A stretch of 64,000 bases of DNA from contig CAYONP010000016.1 of assembly GCA_964405335.1 (NCBI GenBank), forward strand, positions 10,986 through 74,985, read 5' to 3'. The position numbers were made by a program, and so were the translations under genes. Positions 18,303-27,365 of this stretch are shown here, piece after piece (the first letter of the stretch is position 1; every line of letters begins with the position of its first letter). This stretch comes from CAYONP01 sp964405335. Lineage in GTDB: Bacteria; Armatimonadota; UBA10988. The notes beneath the pieces were generated by a model that was given only the letters and a program-made list of their open reading frames with translations, had not been told where the DNA came from and did not search any database.

Positions 18303-20273
18303 ATGAGACTTGCGGTGCTATGCGCGGCCTCCGTGGCCGTGCTGGTGGGATGCGGTTCCAGCGACGGCCCGATGGTGCAACCTGGCACCACCCGCGCCGT
18401 CGGTGATGGGCTGGGCGACGTGGTGGTGCTCGGCACCAATAGCGTCTACCTCGAACAGGGCAGCAGCGTCGTCTCCGGCGACGTGGTCGCCAACGATGTC
18501 TACAACCCGACCCCGCTCGCCGACAACGCCGAACTGGTCGTCGGCCTGTCGGTCGCGGTGCCGGCCGGCTCGACCTTGCAGGCCAATCGGATCAAGGTCA
18601 AGTCGAGCGCCGTGATCGACGGCGATCTGGTTTACAACGCGCTCGACAACAACGGCACTGTCAACGGCAACCAGACGTCGCCGCTCGGCCTGCCGGGGTT
18701 CGCCGAACTGCCCGACGCGCCGCCGGCGACGCCGGGCACCGTCGATCAGGTCGTGCCCATTGACGGCTCGCTCGAGCTGGCGCCGGGCGCCTATGGCGAG
18801 CTCAAGCTGAAGAAGAACGCCACCGTCGTGCTGACCGGTGGTGAGTACGACTTCCGCACCATCAACACCGGCGCGAAGGCCAAGTTGCTCTGCCGCGAGG
18901 CGTGCGAGATTCGTGTCGCGGAGCGGTTCGACACCGACGAGGACAGCGTCGTCGGCCCCGAGCCGGGGAGCGGCCTGACCGCGGCGGAGATCGTCTACTA
19001 CATCCACGGGATCAACGGTTCGAGTGGCCTGATTGGCGGCACGCCGAAGGCGGCGCAGATCGGGCTCCGCAACGAGGTGGAGGGGAACTTCTGGGTGCCC
19101 AACGGCACGCTCTGGCTGCGCCAGGGCAGCGACTGCGTCGGTGCCTTCCTGGCGCGGGATGTGGATGTTGGGCTAGGCGTGACGGTGGCGCTGGTGAGTG
19201 GGTTTGGGGAGCCGGCCGGCGGCTTGGCGGACAGCGCATGGCCCAAGATGCTGCATGACGCGGCCAACACGAGCCGCGGCAGCGGCGTCGGCGCCACCGG
19301 CAGCCCGGCTTGGACCTACCAGACCGGTGGGGCGACCATGTCGCCGGCGATTGGCCTGGGTGGCGTGGTCTACGTCGGCTCGGACGACAGCGGCATGCGG
19401 GCGCTCGATCCGGACACGGGCAGCCTCATCTGGCAGTTCAACACGCAGTTCCGCTGCTCTTATGGTCTGTCCATCGGTGCCGACGGCACACTCTACTTCG
19501 GGAGCCTCGACCATCACGTGTATGCCGTTGACGGTACAACCGGGACCCAGCGATGGGCCACCGATCTGGGTGGCGAGATCAGCTCGGCACCCGCGGTCGG
19601 ACCCGACGGCAAGCTCTACGTTGGCGCCCGGAACCACCTCTTCTACGCGCTGGACGGGCAGGCCGGCTCAGTGCTGTGGACCTTTCCGATGGGCCACGAC
19701 ACAGCGTCGTCGCCAGCCATCGGCCCGGACGGCGCAGTCTACTTCGGCTGTTACGACGACCGCCTCTACGCGCTCGACAGCCAGACAGGCAACCAGCGAT
19801 GGGCATTCACCGCTGGCGGCGACATTCAGTCGTCGCCGGCGGTGGCCGACGACGGGCGCCTCTACTTCGGCTCCTGGGACGGGAATGTCTACTGCGTCGA
19901 TTCGTCGAACGGCCAGGAGATGTGGCGCTATGCGACAGGTGGCGCTGTCAACTCGTCTGCCGCAATCGGTGGCGACGGGCGCGTGTACATCGGCTCGCAG
20001 GCCAACAAGCTGATCGCCCTCGATGCTGACACCGGAAGTCCGATCTGGCAGTTCGCGACCAGCGGTGGCGTGTCGTCGTCACCCGCGATCGGCGGTGATG
20101 GAACCGTCTACGTCGGCTGCGACGACCATCGGCTCTACGCGGTTGACTCCACCAACGGGCAGATGGTCTGGTCCTACCAGACCGGCAACCGATGCGAGGT
20201 CTGCCCGGCCATCGGAGCCGACGGCACCATCTACATCGGTTCGTGGGACGGCAAGCTCCACGCCGTACGCTAG
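18303..20273 (+). CDS. Predicted lipoprotein with an N-terminal beta-solenoid-like domain and eight PQQ-like blades
   Basis: A 656-residue exported protein. Signal peptide with lipobox (VLVGC, Cys17). Residues 30-310 show repeated short strands (VYLEQGSSVVSGDVVANDV, IKVKSSAVIDGDLVYNAL) like polymer-forming or right-handed beta-solenoid domains. Residues 330-656 contain eight copies of a blade with the pattern SSPAIG.DG.VYFGS.D..LYALD..TG...W.F, as in PQQ/BamB-like propellers. Blade regularity suggests recent repeat expansion. No quinone-binding or catalytic residues are evident, so a structural or binding role at the cell surface is inferred. Start ATG follows AGGGGA. Confidence 0.75.
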   Translation: MRLAVLCAASVAVLVGCGSSDGPMVQPGTTRAVGDGLGDVVVLGTNSVYLEQGSSVVSGDVVANDVYNPTPLADNAELVVGLSVAVPAGSTLQANRIKVKSSAVIDGDLVYNALDNNGTVNGNQTSPLGLPGFAELPDAPPATPGTVDQVVPIDGSLELAPGAYGELKLKKNATVVLTGGEYDFRTINTGAKAKLLCREACEIRVAERFDTDEDSVVGPEPGSGLTAAEIVYYIHGINGSSGLIGGTPKAAQIGLRNEVEGNFWVPNGTLWLRQGSDCVGAFLARDVDVGLGVTVALVSGFGEPAGGLADSAWPKMLHDAANTSRGSGVGATGSPAWTYQTGGATMSPAIGLGGVVYVGSDDSGMRALDPDTGSLIWQFNTQFRCSYGLSIGADGTLYFGSLDHHVYAVDGTTGTQRWATDLGGEISSAPAVGPDGKLYVGARNHLFYALDGQAGSVLWTFPMGHDTASSPAIGPDGAVYFGCYDDRLYALDSQTGNQRWAFTAGGDIQSSPAVADDGRLYFGSWDGNVYCVDSSNGQEMWRYATGGAVNSSAAIGGDGRVYIGSQANKLIALDADTGSPIWQFATSGGVSSSPAIGGDGTVYVGCDDHRLYAVDSTNGQMVWSYQTGNRCEVCPAIGADGTIYIGSWDGKLHAVR

Positions 20274-20345
20274 CGCGCAGGGCGTCCAGGAAGCGGTCGA
20301 CGTCGTTTGTGCGCCTACTGGACGCGCCGGCGGGTAGGGCGCTTC

Positions 20346-20375
20346 ACCGGCCCGCCTCACCCAAGGCGGGCCGGT
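20346..20375 (+). terminator. Strong hairpin after the PQQ lipoprotein gene
   Basis: ACCGGCCCGCC and GGCGGGCCGGT form a perfect 11-bp stem with the loop TCACCCAA. No T-run follows, so termination may depend on stem strength alone or on Rho. It lies 70 bp after the lipoprotein stop. Confidence 0.5.
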
Positions 20376-20393
20376 CACCCACGCACCCCACCA

Positions 20394-20422
20394 TTGGCCC
20401 CAACCCCCATCCCTGCTATCGT
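20394..20422 (+). promoter_or_regulatory. Candidate promoter for pit-DUF47
   Basis: TTGGCC (20394-20399), a 17-nt spacer, TATCGT (20417-20422); the pit start is 31 nt downstream of the -10. No Pho-box-like direct repeats are recognisable. Confidence 0.4.
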
Positions 20423-20452
20423 TAGCCTCCGCCGGACGCGGAGCTTGCGCCG

Positions 20453-21874
20453 TTGGTCGATGCCTCTACCGCCGGGCTGCTGGTTGTGCTGGCCGGGGTG
20501 GCCGGGCTGTTCATGGCCTGGGCGATTGGCGCCAATGATGTCGCCAATGCCATGGGCACCTCCGTCGGCTCGGGCGCGCTGAAGCACAACCAGGCCGTCG
20601 TCCTGGCCGGCATCCTCGAGTTCTGTGGCGCCTTCCTGGTCGGCGCGCATGTCACCGAGACCATCCGCAGCAAGATCATCGAGCCGACCGACTTCGCCCA
20701 GCTCGACCTGATGATCGGCATGGTCGCCGCCCTGCTCGGCGCCGGGCTGTGGCTGCTGATCGCCAGCGCACTGGGCCGGCCGGTCTCGACTACGCACTCG
20801 ATCGTCGGCGCCATCGCCGGGTTTGGCCTGCTGCTCGGCGGCGTCGACGCGGTGCGCTGGCAGAAGATCGGCGAGATTGCGGCGAGTTGGGTGATTTCAC
20901 CGCTGCTCAGCGGCAGTATCGCCTATCTGGTCTTTCAGAGCATCGAGCGGCTGGTGCTACAGGCGCACGACCCGGCACGGGCGGTGCGCCGCTGGGCGCC
21001 GGTCTACGCCTTCGCCGTGTTCGCCATCATGACCTTGGTGACCATCTTCAAGGGCCTGAAGAACCTGCACCTGCACCTCGACTTCAACCAATCGGCGGTG
21101 ATTGCCGGGCTGGTCGGCCTGGCGACCGCGAGCGTCTGCGCCTGGCTGGTCGGCCGCGCGCGGGTCGAGGCCGATGGTGGCGAGGTGCCCTCGCTGGCGC
21201 TCGAGCGCGGGCTGCGCGACCTGCACCGCCGGGCGACCGTGCTGCGCGAGGCGGCGACCGGCCCGCTGCGCGAGCGACTCGGTGCCGTCGAGCGCGAGTT
21301 GGGCGGCCTCGAGTCGGAGGTCGCCGTGCCCGATGTCCCGTCGCGGCTGCGACCCGAGCTGCGGTTCGTCGAGCGGGTCTTCGGCCTGCTGCAGATCTTC
21401 AGCGCCTGTTTCGTCGCCTTCGCCCACGGCTCGAACGACGTGGCCAACGCCGTCGGGCCGGTGGCGGCGGTGCTGGCGCTGGCCGGCAACACGGTCACCG
21501 CCGCGGGCGAAGCGAGCGTGCCCAGCGGCGTGCTGTTGCTCGGCGCGGGTGGCATCGTGCTCGGGCTGGCAACCTTCGGCCGGCGCGTGATGGCGACGAT
21601 TGGCCGGAAGATCACCGAACTGACCCCAAGCCGCGGGTTCGCCGCCGAGTTCAGCGCCGCGACGACGATTGTGCTCGCCTCGCGGCTCGGGCTGCCGGTC
21701 TCGACCACGCATACGCTGGTCGGCGGGGTGCTCGGCGTGGGTCTGGCGCGGGGCATCGCCAGTCTCGACCCGAAGGTGGTCCGCGACATCGTGATCGCCT
21801 GGCTGATCGAGATCCCCGCCGCGGCGCTGCTGACGGTCGTCTCGTACGGGCTGCTGCGGCTGCTGATTGGATGA
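20453..21874 (+). CDS. pit: Inorganic phosphate transporter, PiT family
   Basis: A 473-residue inner-membrane symporter for phosphate (usually as a metal-phosphate complex). Both PiT signature repeats are present: WAIGANDVANAMGTSVGSGAL near the N-terminus and FAHGSNDVANAVGPVAAVL near residue 325. Each is followed by a VSTTH motif (RPVSTTHSIVGAI, LPVSTTHTLVGGV). About ten membrane helices flank a cytosolic loop at 230-310. TTG start with GGAG 9 nt upstream. It is paired with a DUF47 gene, the usual partner. Confidence 0.93.
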   Translation: MVDASTAGLLVVLAGVAGLFMAWAIGANDVANAMGTSVGSGALKHNQAVVLAGILEFCGAFLVGAHVTETIRSKIIEPTDFAQLDLMIGMVAALLGAGLWLLIASALGRPVSTTHSIVGAIAGFGLLLGGVDAVRWQKIGEIAASWVISPLLSGSIAYLVFQSIERLVLQAHDPARAVRRWAPVYAFAVFAIMTLVTIFKGLKNLHLHLDFNQSAVIAGLVGLATASVCAWLVGRARVEADGGEVPSLALERGLRDLHRRATVLREAATGPLRERLGAVERELGGLESEVAVPDVPSRLRPELRFVERVFGLLQIFSACFVAFAHGSNDVANAVGPVAAVLALAGNTVTAAGEASVPSGVLLLGAGGIVLGLATFGRRVMATIGRKITELTPSRGFAAEFSAATTIVLASRLGLPVSTTHTLVGGVLGVGLARGIASLDPKVVRDIVIAWLIEIPAAALLTVVSYGLLRLLIG

Positions 21875-21881
21875 GGGCGCC

Positions 21882-22553
21882 ATGGCCGGGATACTGAAGC
21901 TCTTCGCCCGCTCGCCGTTCGGGCCGATGCAGGCCCACATGGAGGCGGTCATGGCCTGCGTACGGCAGGTCGAGCCGCTGTTCGCCGCGCTGGCGGGTGA
22001 CGCCGCCGAGCTGGCCGCGGTCAGCGCCGAGATCGACCGGCTCGAGGCGCTGGCCGACCAGGCCAAGAACGAGATTCGCGACCACCTGCCGCGGGCGCTG
22101 TTCCTGCCGGTCGACCGCCGCGACCTGCTCGAAGTGGTGCACATGCAGGATTCGATGGCCGACTCGCTACAGGAGGCGGCCGACCTGCTCAACCTCCGAC
22201 CGCTACCGGTGCCGGCGGCGTTGGCGGCCGACCTGAACCAGTTGGTGACCGACGTGCTGGCCACCTGCGAGGCGGCCGCGGCGATCATGAGCAGCCTCAG
22301 CGAACTGGTCGAAACCGGCTTCGGCGGGCCCGAGGCGGCGCGGGTGATGGTGCTGATCGAAGCGCTCGACGACGCCGACTCGAAGTCGGACCGGATGGAG
22401 CGGACCGTGCTCCGGCGGCTGTTCGAACTCGAAAGCGACCTCGGCCCGGTGGACATTATGCTCTGGTACCAGGTGCTGCGCAAGACGGGCGAGATCGCCA
22501 ACTACGCCGAGCGCACCGGCAACCGCCTGCGCCTCCTGCTGGCCAAGGTGTGA
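21882..22553 (+). CDS. DUF47/PhoU-like phosphate transport regulator (TIGR00153 family)
   Basis: A 223-residue all-alpha protein. It begins ILKLFARSPFGPMQAHMEAVM, the family-typical N-terminus, and contains EIDRLEALADQAKNEIRDHLPRALFLPVDR with the E...D/H metal-binding pattern of PhoU-like three-helix bundles. DUF47 proteins act with Pit transporters, probably gating uptake or assisting it. The ATG at 21882 gives the family start; an upstream TTG would add five residues. It lies 7 bp after pit. Confidence 0.88.
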   Translation: MAGILKLFARSPFGPMQAHMEAVMACVRQVEPLFAALAGDAAELAAVSAEIDRLEALADQAKNEIRDHLPRALFLPVDRRDLLEVVHMQDSMADSLQEAADLLNLRPLPVPAALAADLNQLVTDVLATCEAAAAIMSSLSELVETGFGGPEAARVMVLIEALDDADSKSDRMERTVLRRLFELESDLGPVDIMLWYQVLRKTGEIANYAERTGNRLRLLLAKV

Positions 22554-22557
22554 GCCA

Positions 22558-23688
22558 CTACTTCCCGCTCAACGCCGCGCCATACGGAGTGTCCGGATAA
22601 CGCAACCAGACCAGGTCAGGGCTCTGGGTCAGCGCCTGTGGATAAGCCAGGCCGAGCAGCAGGCGGTTGCGCCGCGCGACGGGTTGGTCGCGAAGCTGCG
22701 CCAGCAGCGCCAGGTCGTCGGGCGAAAGGCCGAGTTCGTCAGCCGGCAGCACCTCGTCCAGCGCCGGGCCGGGGACGAGGTAGTCTAACCAGTCGCGGAA
22801 GTACTGGAGGTGTTCAGACGAGGTAAACGGCTCCTGCTCCTTGACCGAGAAGGTGTTGATCAGCAGGCCCTGTTCGAGCAGCGACAGTTCCCAGTTGATT
22901 CGCTGCCGCTGGTGCCCGGCGACGCGGTTCCAGAGGTAGCGGTCAAGCCCGGTGCGCTGAGCGTGGAGGGCGAGGGCGAGGGCCTTGGGGTCAAGGATGT
23001 TGGCCTGGCCGAGCGTGTCGGGGCTCATGCCGCGGTCGCGGAAGAGGTGGTAAGCGTCGCGGGTGCGCGGGTCGGTGGGTTCGGTGACGGTGAGGGTGAA
23101 GGGGTCGGAGACGGCCGCCGCGCGCCGATCGGGCCGCTGTCCACCGATGGTGAAGTTGCGGTCGAGGGCACAGGTCAGCTCGATCTGGAGCCGGTACTCG
23201 CCTTCGGGCCAGGCGTCGGCCTCCAGCACGTTCTCCACGCGGGGGCGACCTCGCATGCTGGGCGCGTACCCACTGAGCAGACGCACGGGCAGGGTGACCG
23301 AGCTGCCAGCTTCGATGGTGATAGTCGGAGAGCCAGGCAGCGGTCCAGCCTGGTACACCGCATACCACATCATGCCTTGGCCCCGCATGTGGGAGTCCAG
23401 CGTAGGCCGATCGACCCGCGCCGCACAGCGTAGACCCCAACGCCACACCTCGGGATCGGTGATCACGATGTTACTCGCAGAGAGGTTGGCCAAACGCACC
23501 GGGACCAGCGCCGGCAGGAGCGGCAAAGCGGCGGGCCGTGCGTCGAGCAGCTCGAGGCTGATCGGCAGCCGCGGTCGTGCGTCGGCGTCGACCTGCGCTT
23601 CGCGGCCTGCGGACAGCACCCGTGGTGTGAGTACCGTCGCGGCCGCGGCGACCACGATCAGGGAGGTCTTGACCATCGTCTTTCTCAT
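22558..23688 (-). CDS. Secreted protein of unknown function
   Basis: A 376-residue protein with an N-terminal signal peptide (KTSLIVVAAAATVLTPRVLSA). Residues 40-215 look like one or two beta-sandwich domains (ISLELLDARPAALPLLPALVPVRLANLSASN, PEGEYRLQIELTCALD), and the C-terminal third is helical. I recognise no family or catalytic motif. It is convergent with the DUF47 gene and lies downstream of the broken metalloprotease on the same strand. Local G-rich coding strand stretches near 23040-23110 are unusual. Confidence 0.6.
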   Translation of the reverse strand: MRKTMVKTSLIVVAAAATVLTPRVLSAGREAQVDADARPRLPISLELLDARPAALPLLPALVPVRLANLSASNIVITDPEVWRWGLRCAARVDRPTLDSHMRGQGMMWYAVYQAGPLPGSPTITIEAGSSVTLPVRLLSGYAPSMRGRPRVENVLEADAWPEGEYRLQIELTCALDRNFTIGGQRPDRRAAAVSDPFTLTVTEPTDPRTRDAYHLFRDRGMSPDTLGQANILDPKALALALHAQRTGLDRYLWNRVAGHQRQRINWELSLLEQGLLINTFSVKEQEPFTSSEHLQYFRDWLDYLVPGPALDEVLPADELGLSPDDLALLAQLRDQPVARRNRLLLGLAYPQALTQSPDLVWLRYPDTPYGAALSGK

Positions 23689-23734
23689 TGCCCTCTCCAG
23701 TCCATCTGTGCGCTGGCCTGACTAGCCCCGAGCG

Positions 23735-25012
23735 TCAGGGTCCGCCCCATGGTTGCAGCACATGGTGGTTGGCAACACAAGGCAGATCGCTGCCGTAACT
23801 GCTCGTGCAGAAGCTCGGATCGGGCGGTGTCGGCAGGTCGCGATAGACCATGATGCACTCGTGCCCCTCCACCTCCTGGTCAATGTGGCCGTTCGGCAGC
23901 AGGGCCACGGCGTGGCCAAACTCATGGCCGGCAATCCTAGCTTGTGCGGTCGCGATAAGGGTTGGGTTCGGCGGTGGTTCGTCGTACGCCGCAGCGATCG
24001 CGTCTCGATCTAGGACGCTGTGCCCACCGGAAACGACCGCGCCGTACGTAACAGCCAATGTGGTGCCGTCGATCGTTCCGTCGTGGACGTGCCATGCGTA
24101 GTCGCAGTCGCCTGCATGGCTCTGGTCGACGGGAAAGCGCCGCACTATGGCCGCGCCATCATCAAGATCGACCTCCTCCTCGAGTAGTTCCGACCACAAC
24201 TGGTAGCCCAGCGCCGCATGGTCCAGCAAGAAACCGTCCGGGTTGAAGATAAGGACGTCGCGACCGCCATCCGGAGCCAGTCTAACATGCTCGCCATCAA
24301 TCACCAGCCCACGGTATTCATCATAGGCGGACCATCCGTCGCCAGGTATGATGTTGCCTCCAGCGTCACGTTTCGCTGCAGGGTCCTCCTCCGTGTCCGC
24401 GCTCGCTATCAGGCCGTTGAACGCCGCCCCAGCCCCCACATCCGCGATGTGATTACCTCCCGCCGGTGACGGCAGAAGGTCGGCCGGCAGGTACACCGCC
24501 AGCTTGTCCGGATCCGCCGACCCGCCGACCATCACTCTTGCCGTCGGCAGACCCGGGACCGGTCCCGTCGGCCACTCCGCGGTCACCTCGATCGCGCCCC
24601 ACGCGCCCCAGTCGAGGCAGGTCACCTCGGCGGTGATCGCCAGCTTCGCCGACGTCGTCCGCGCCGTCGCCTCCTCCTCATACTGCCCCATGTAGTCGAG
24701 CTCGAGATCCGCCTGATCCGGCGTGAACTTCAGGTCGCCTGCATTGCCGTGCGTGTCGTTCCACTCCCACTCCTCCACCGGCGTGTGCACGCGGGTCATG
24801 TTCAAGCAGTACCCGTTCTCGCTGCTGCTTTACAGGTGGAAGGTGATGATCCCGGCCATACTGTTGCTGCTGTGGTCGACCGATGGCGTGATGGTGGCGG
24901 TGAACGAGGTCGGCGCGTCGGTGACGGTGCGCTTCCAGACGGTGATGGGCGTCGTCGGCGTCCAGGCCGGTTGGATCCACCCGACCGCGGCTCGGAGCGG
25001 TTGCCGACACAA
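23735..25012 (-). pseudogene. Zinc metalloprotease-like protein interrupted by an in-frame stop
   Basis: Codons 24805-23735 give 356 residues ending in a metalloprotease motif (AGHEFGHAVALLPNGH, a HExxH form) and several Cys. Upstream, the same frame stays open from 25012, reads a plausible beta-strand segment (TSFTATITPSVDHSSNSMAG), and is cut by TAA at 24832-24830. It then continues as SSSENGYCLNMTRV. A single base change (for example TAC) would join the two halves. No signal peptide remains, so the 5' end is probably also lost. A sequencing error is the alternative. If only the downstream part is translated it would lack export. Confidence 0.6.
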
Positions 25013-25050
25013 CGGCCGTCCGAACCCACAATGAACCTGGAGCGATGGGC

Positions 25051-27357
25051 ATGCGGCGTCGTTGGTGTCTCTGGCTGCTCGTGCCGCTGGCCGCTTGGCT
25101 GTTGCCCCTCTGGGCGGCAGAGCCGGCGGGGCATGACACCTTTGCCGACGAGCTGGTGCCGCTGTTCCGCAAGTACTGCAACGAGTGTCATACCGGCACC
25201 AACGCGCAGGGCGGCCTGGCGCTGAACAGCTTCCGCGACGGCAGTGCGGTGGTCGAGCAGCGGATGCTGTTCGAGCGCATCTATGAGCGGGTCGAGAAGG
25301 GTCAGATGCCGCCGGTCGGCGCGCGGCCGCTGGCCGACGACGACCGCGAGCGGATGCTCGACTGGTTGCACAACGCGCTCTACAACGTCGACTGCGAGCT
25401 GCCCGACCCGGGCCGGGTGACCATGCGGCGGCTCAACCGCTACGAGTACAACAACACCATCCGCGACCTGCTCGGTGTCCGCTCGCTGCCGGCCGAGGAG
25501 TTTCCCTACGACGATGTGGGCTACGGTTTCGACAACATCGGCGACGTGCTAAGTCTCCCGGTGATGTTGATGGAGAAGTACCTCAACGCCGCCGAGGCCA
25601 TCACCGAGCAGGCGATCGACGCGCGCGACCCGCACGGCGAGCGGTACCACTTCGAGGCCGAGGAGATTGGCGGCGAGGTCGAGGGCGGCAATGTGCAGGG
25701 CGGCGTGGTCAGCTTTTTCACCAACGGCGAGGTGGGCACGACGGTCGACCTGCCCGAGGCCGGGCGCTACACCTTCCGGGCGCGGGCCTATGGCCAGCAG
25801 GCCGGGCCCGACCCGTGCCGCATGGCGTTCCGGGTCGACGGCGCCGAGGTGGCGGTGGTCGATGTGCCGCAGACGGCGCGCCGGCCGGGCGAGTTCGCGG
25901 TCGAGCTCGAGCTGGCCGCCGGGCGGCACACCGTCGCGGTGGCGTTCATCAACGATTACTACCAGCCGGACGATCCCGAAGAGAGCCAGCGTGACCGCAA
26001 CTTCGCGGTCGACTGGCTGGCGCTGCAGGGCCCGCAGCGGCTGGGGCCGCGGCGGCTGCCGGCGACGCACACGCGGCTGATCATCGCCACGCCGAGCCAG
26101 CCGACCGAGGAGTCGTGGCGCGCTGCCGCGGCGGCTGTGATCGAGCCATTTGGCCGGCGTTGTTGGCGGCGGCCGCTGAGCGAGGCCGAGCTGGAGCGGT
26201 TGGTCGGCCTGGCCTGCTCGGTGCGCGAGCGGGGCGAGACGTTCGAGCGCGGGATTCAGTTGGCGGTGCAGGCGATGCTCGCCTCGCCGCATTTCCTGTT
26301 CCGGGTCGAACTCGATCCGAGCGAGGGCAACCGGCTCGGCGACTGGGAGCTGGCCAGCCGCTTGAGCTACTTCCTGTGGGGCAGCCTGCCCGATGAGGCG
26401 CTGTTCGCGGCGGCGGCCGCCGGTCGGCTGCGCAGCCCCGACCAGCTCGCGGCACAGGCGCGGCGGATGCTCCGCGACGACAAGGCGGTGGCGCTGACCG
26501 AGAGTTTCGCGACGCAGTGGCTGCAACTACGTCGGCTGGAGGAGATTGTCCCCGACGCGGCGCGGTTCCCGTCGTTCGACGAGGCGCTGCGGCACGACCT
26601 GGCGACCGAGACCAAGCTGCTGTTCCACGGCATCGTGAGCGAGGACCGGCCGGTGACCGAGTTCCTCACCGCCGACTACACCTGGCTGAATGAGCGGCTG
26701 GCGGCGCACTACGGCATCGCCGGGGTGAAGGGTGCGCACTTCCGCAAGGTCCGCCTGACCGGCGCGGCGGCGAAGCAGCGGGGTGGGCTCTTGACCCACG
26801 GCAGCATTCTGACGGTGACCTCGAACCCGACGCGGACGTCGCCCGTCAAACGTGGCAAGTATGTGCTCGAGAACATCCTCGGCGCGCCGCCGCCCGACCC
26901 ACCGCCGGGAGTGCCGAACTTGAGCGATGAGCCGGCGGCGGTGACCGGCGCAACGCTGCGCGAGCAGATGGAGCAGCACCGAGAGGACCCGAACTGCGCG
27001 GTCTGCCACCTCGAGATGGACGCGATCGGGTTTGGGTTCGAGAACTACGACGCGGTGGGGGCGTGGCGCGAGAGCGATGGGCCGTTTGCCATCGATCCGT
27101 CGGGCGAGCTGCCGGGCGGGCGGAAGTTCGCCGACGGCGCCGAGTTGCGGTTCATCCTCGCCCGGCAGGACGAGCAGTTCGTCCGCTGCCTGGCCGAGAA
27201 GCTGCTTACCTACGCCCTGGGCCGGGGCCTAGAATACTATGACAAGTGCGCGATCGACGGGGTGATCGAGCAGGCCGCGGCGAAGGGCTATCGGTTCAGC
27301 GCCCTCGTCGAGGCGGTTGTTCGCTCGGACCCGTTCGGCGCGCGGCGACCGGAGTGA
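25051..27357 (+). CDS. Exported c-type cytochrome/DUF1587-DUF1592-DUF1588-DUF1585 protein
   Basis: A 768-residue exported protein. A signal peptide (WCLWLLVPLAAWLLPLWA) is followed by a heme c motif (KYCNECHTG, CxxCH) in a Planctomycete-type cytochrome domain. Then come DUF1587 (VTMRRLNRYEYNNTIRDLLG), a CBM-like beta-sandwich at about 200-310, DUF1592 (LAVQAMLASPHFLFRVE), DUF1588 (FLTADYTWLNERLAAHYG, HGSILTVTSNPTRTSPVKRG) and DUF1585 at the end. A second CxxCH-like motif occurs in CAVCHLEMDAIGFG. Such proteins pair with DUF1552 proteins and are thought to act in periplasmic redox or polymer breakdown. ATG 25051 has GGAG at 8 nt; the ATG at 25045 is too close. Confidence 0.9.
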   Translation: MRRRWCLWLLVPLAAWLLPLWAAEPAGHDTFADELVPLFRKYCNECHTGTNAQGGLALNSFRDGSAVVEQRMLFERIYERVEKGQMPPVGARPLADDDRERMLDWLHNALYNVDCELPDPGRVTMRRLNRYEYNNTIRDLLGVRSLPAEEFPYDDVGYGFDNIGDVLSLPVMLMEKYLNAAEAITEQAIDARDPHGERYHFEAEEIGGEVEGGNVQGGVVSFFTNGEVGTTVDLPEAGRYTFRARAYGQQAGPDPCRMAFRVDGAEVAVVDVPQTARRPGEFAVELELAAGRHTVAVAFINDYYQPDDPEESQRDRNFAVDWLALQGPQRLGPRRLPATHTRLIIATPSQPTEESWRAAAAAVIEPFGRRCWRRPLSEAELERLVGLACSVRERGETFERGIQLAVQAMLASPHFLFRVELDPSEGNRLGDWELASRLSYFLWGSLPDEALFAAAAAGRLRSPDQLAAQARRMLRDDKAVALTESFATQWLQLRRLEEIVPDAARFPSFDEALRHDLATETKLLFHGIVSEDRPVTEFLTADYTWLNERLAAHYGIAGVKGAHFRKVRLTGAAAKQRGGLLTHGSILTVTSNPTRTSPVKRGKYVLENILGAPPPDPPPGVPNLSDEPAAVTGATLREQMEQHREDPNCAVCHLEMDAIGFGFENYDAVGAWRESDGPFAIDPSGELPGGRKFADGAELRFILARQDEQFVRCLAEKLLTYALGRGLEYYDKCAIDGVIEQAAAKGYRFSALVEAVVRSDPFGARRPE

Positions 27358-27365
27358 GACGTCTG

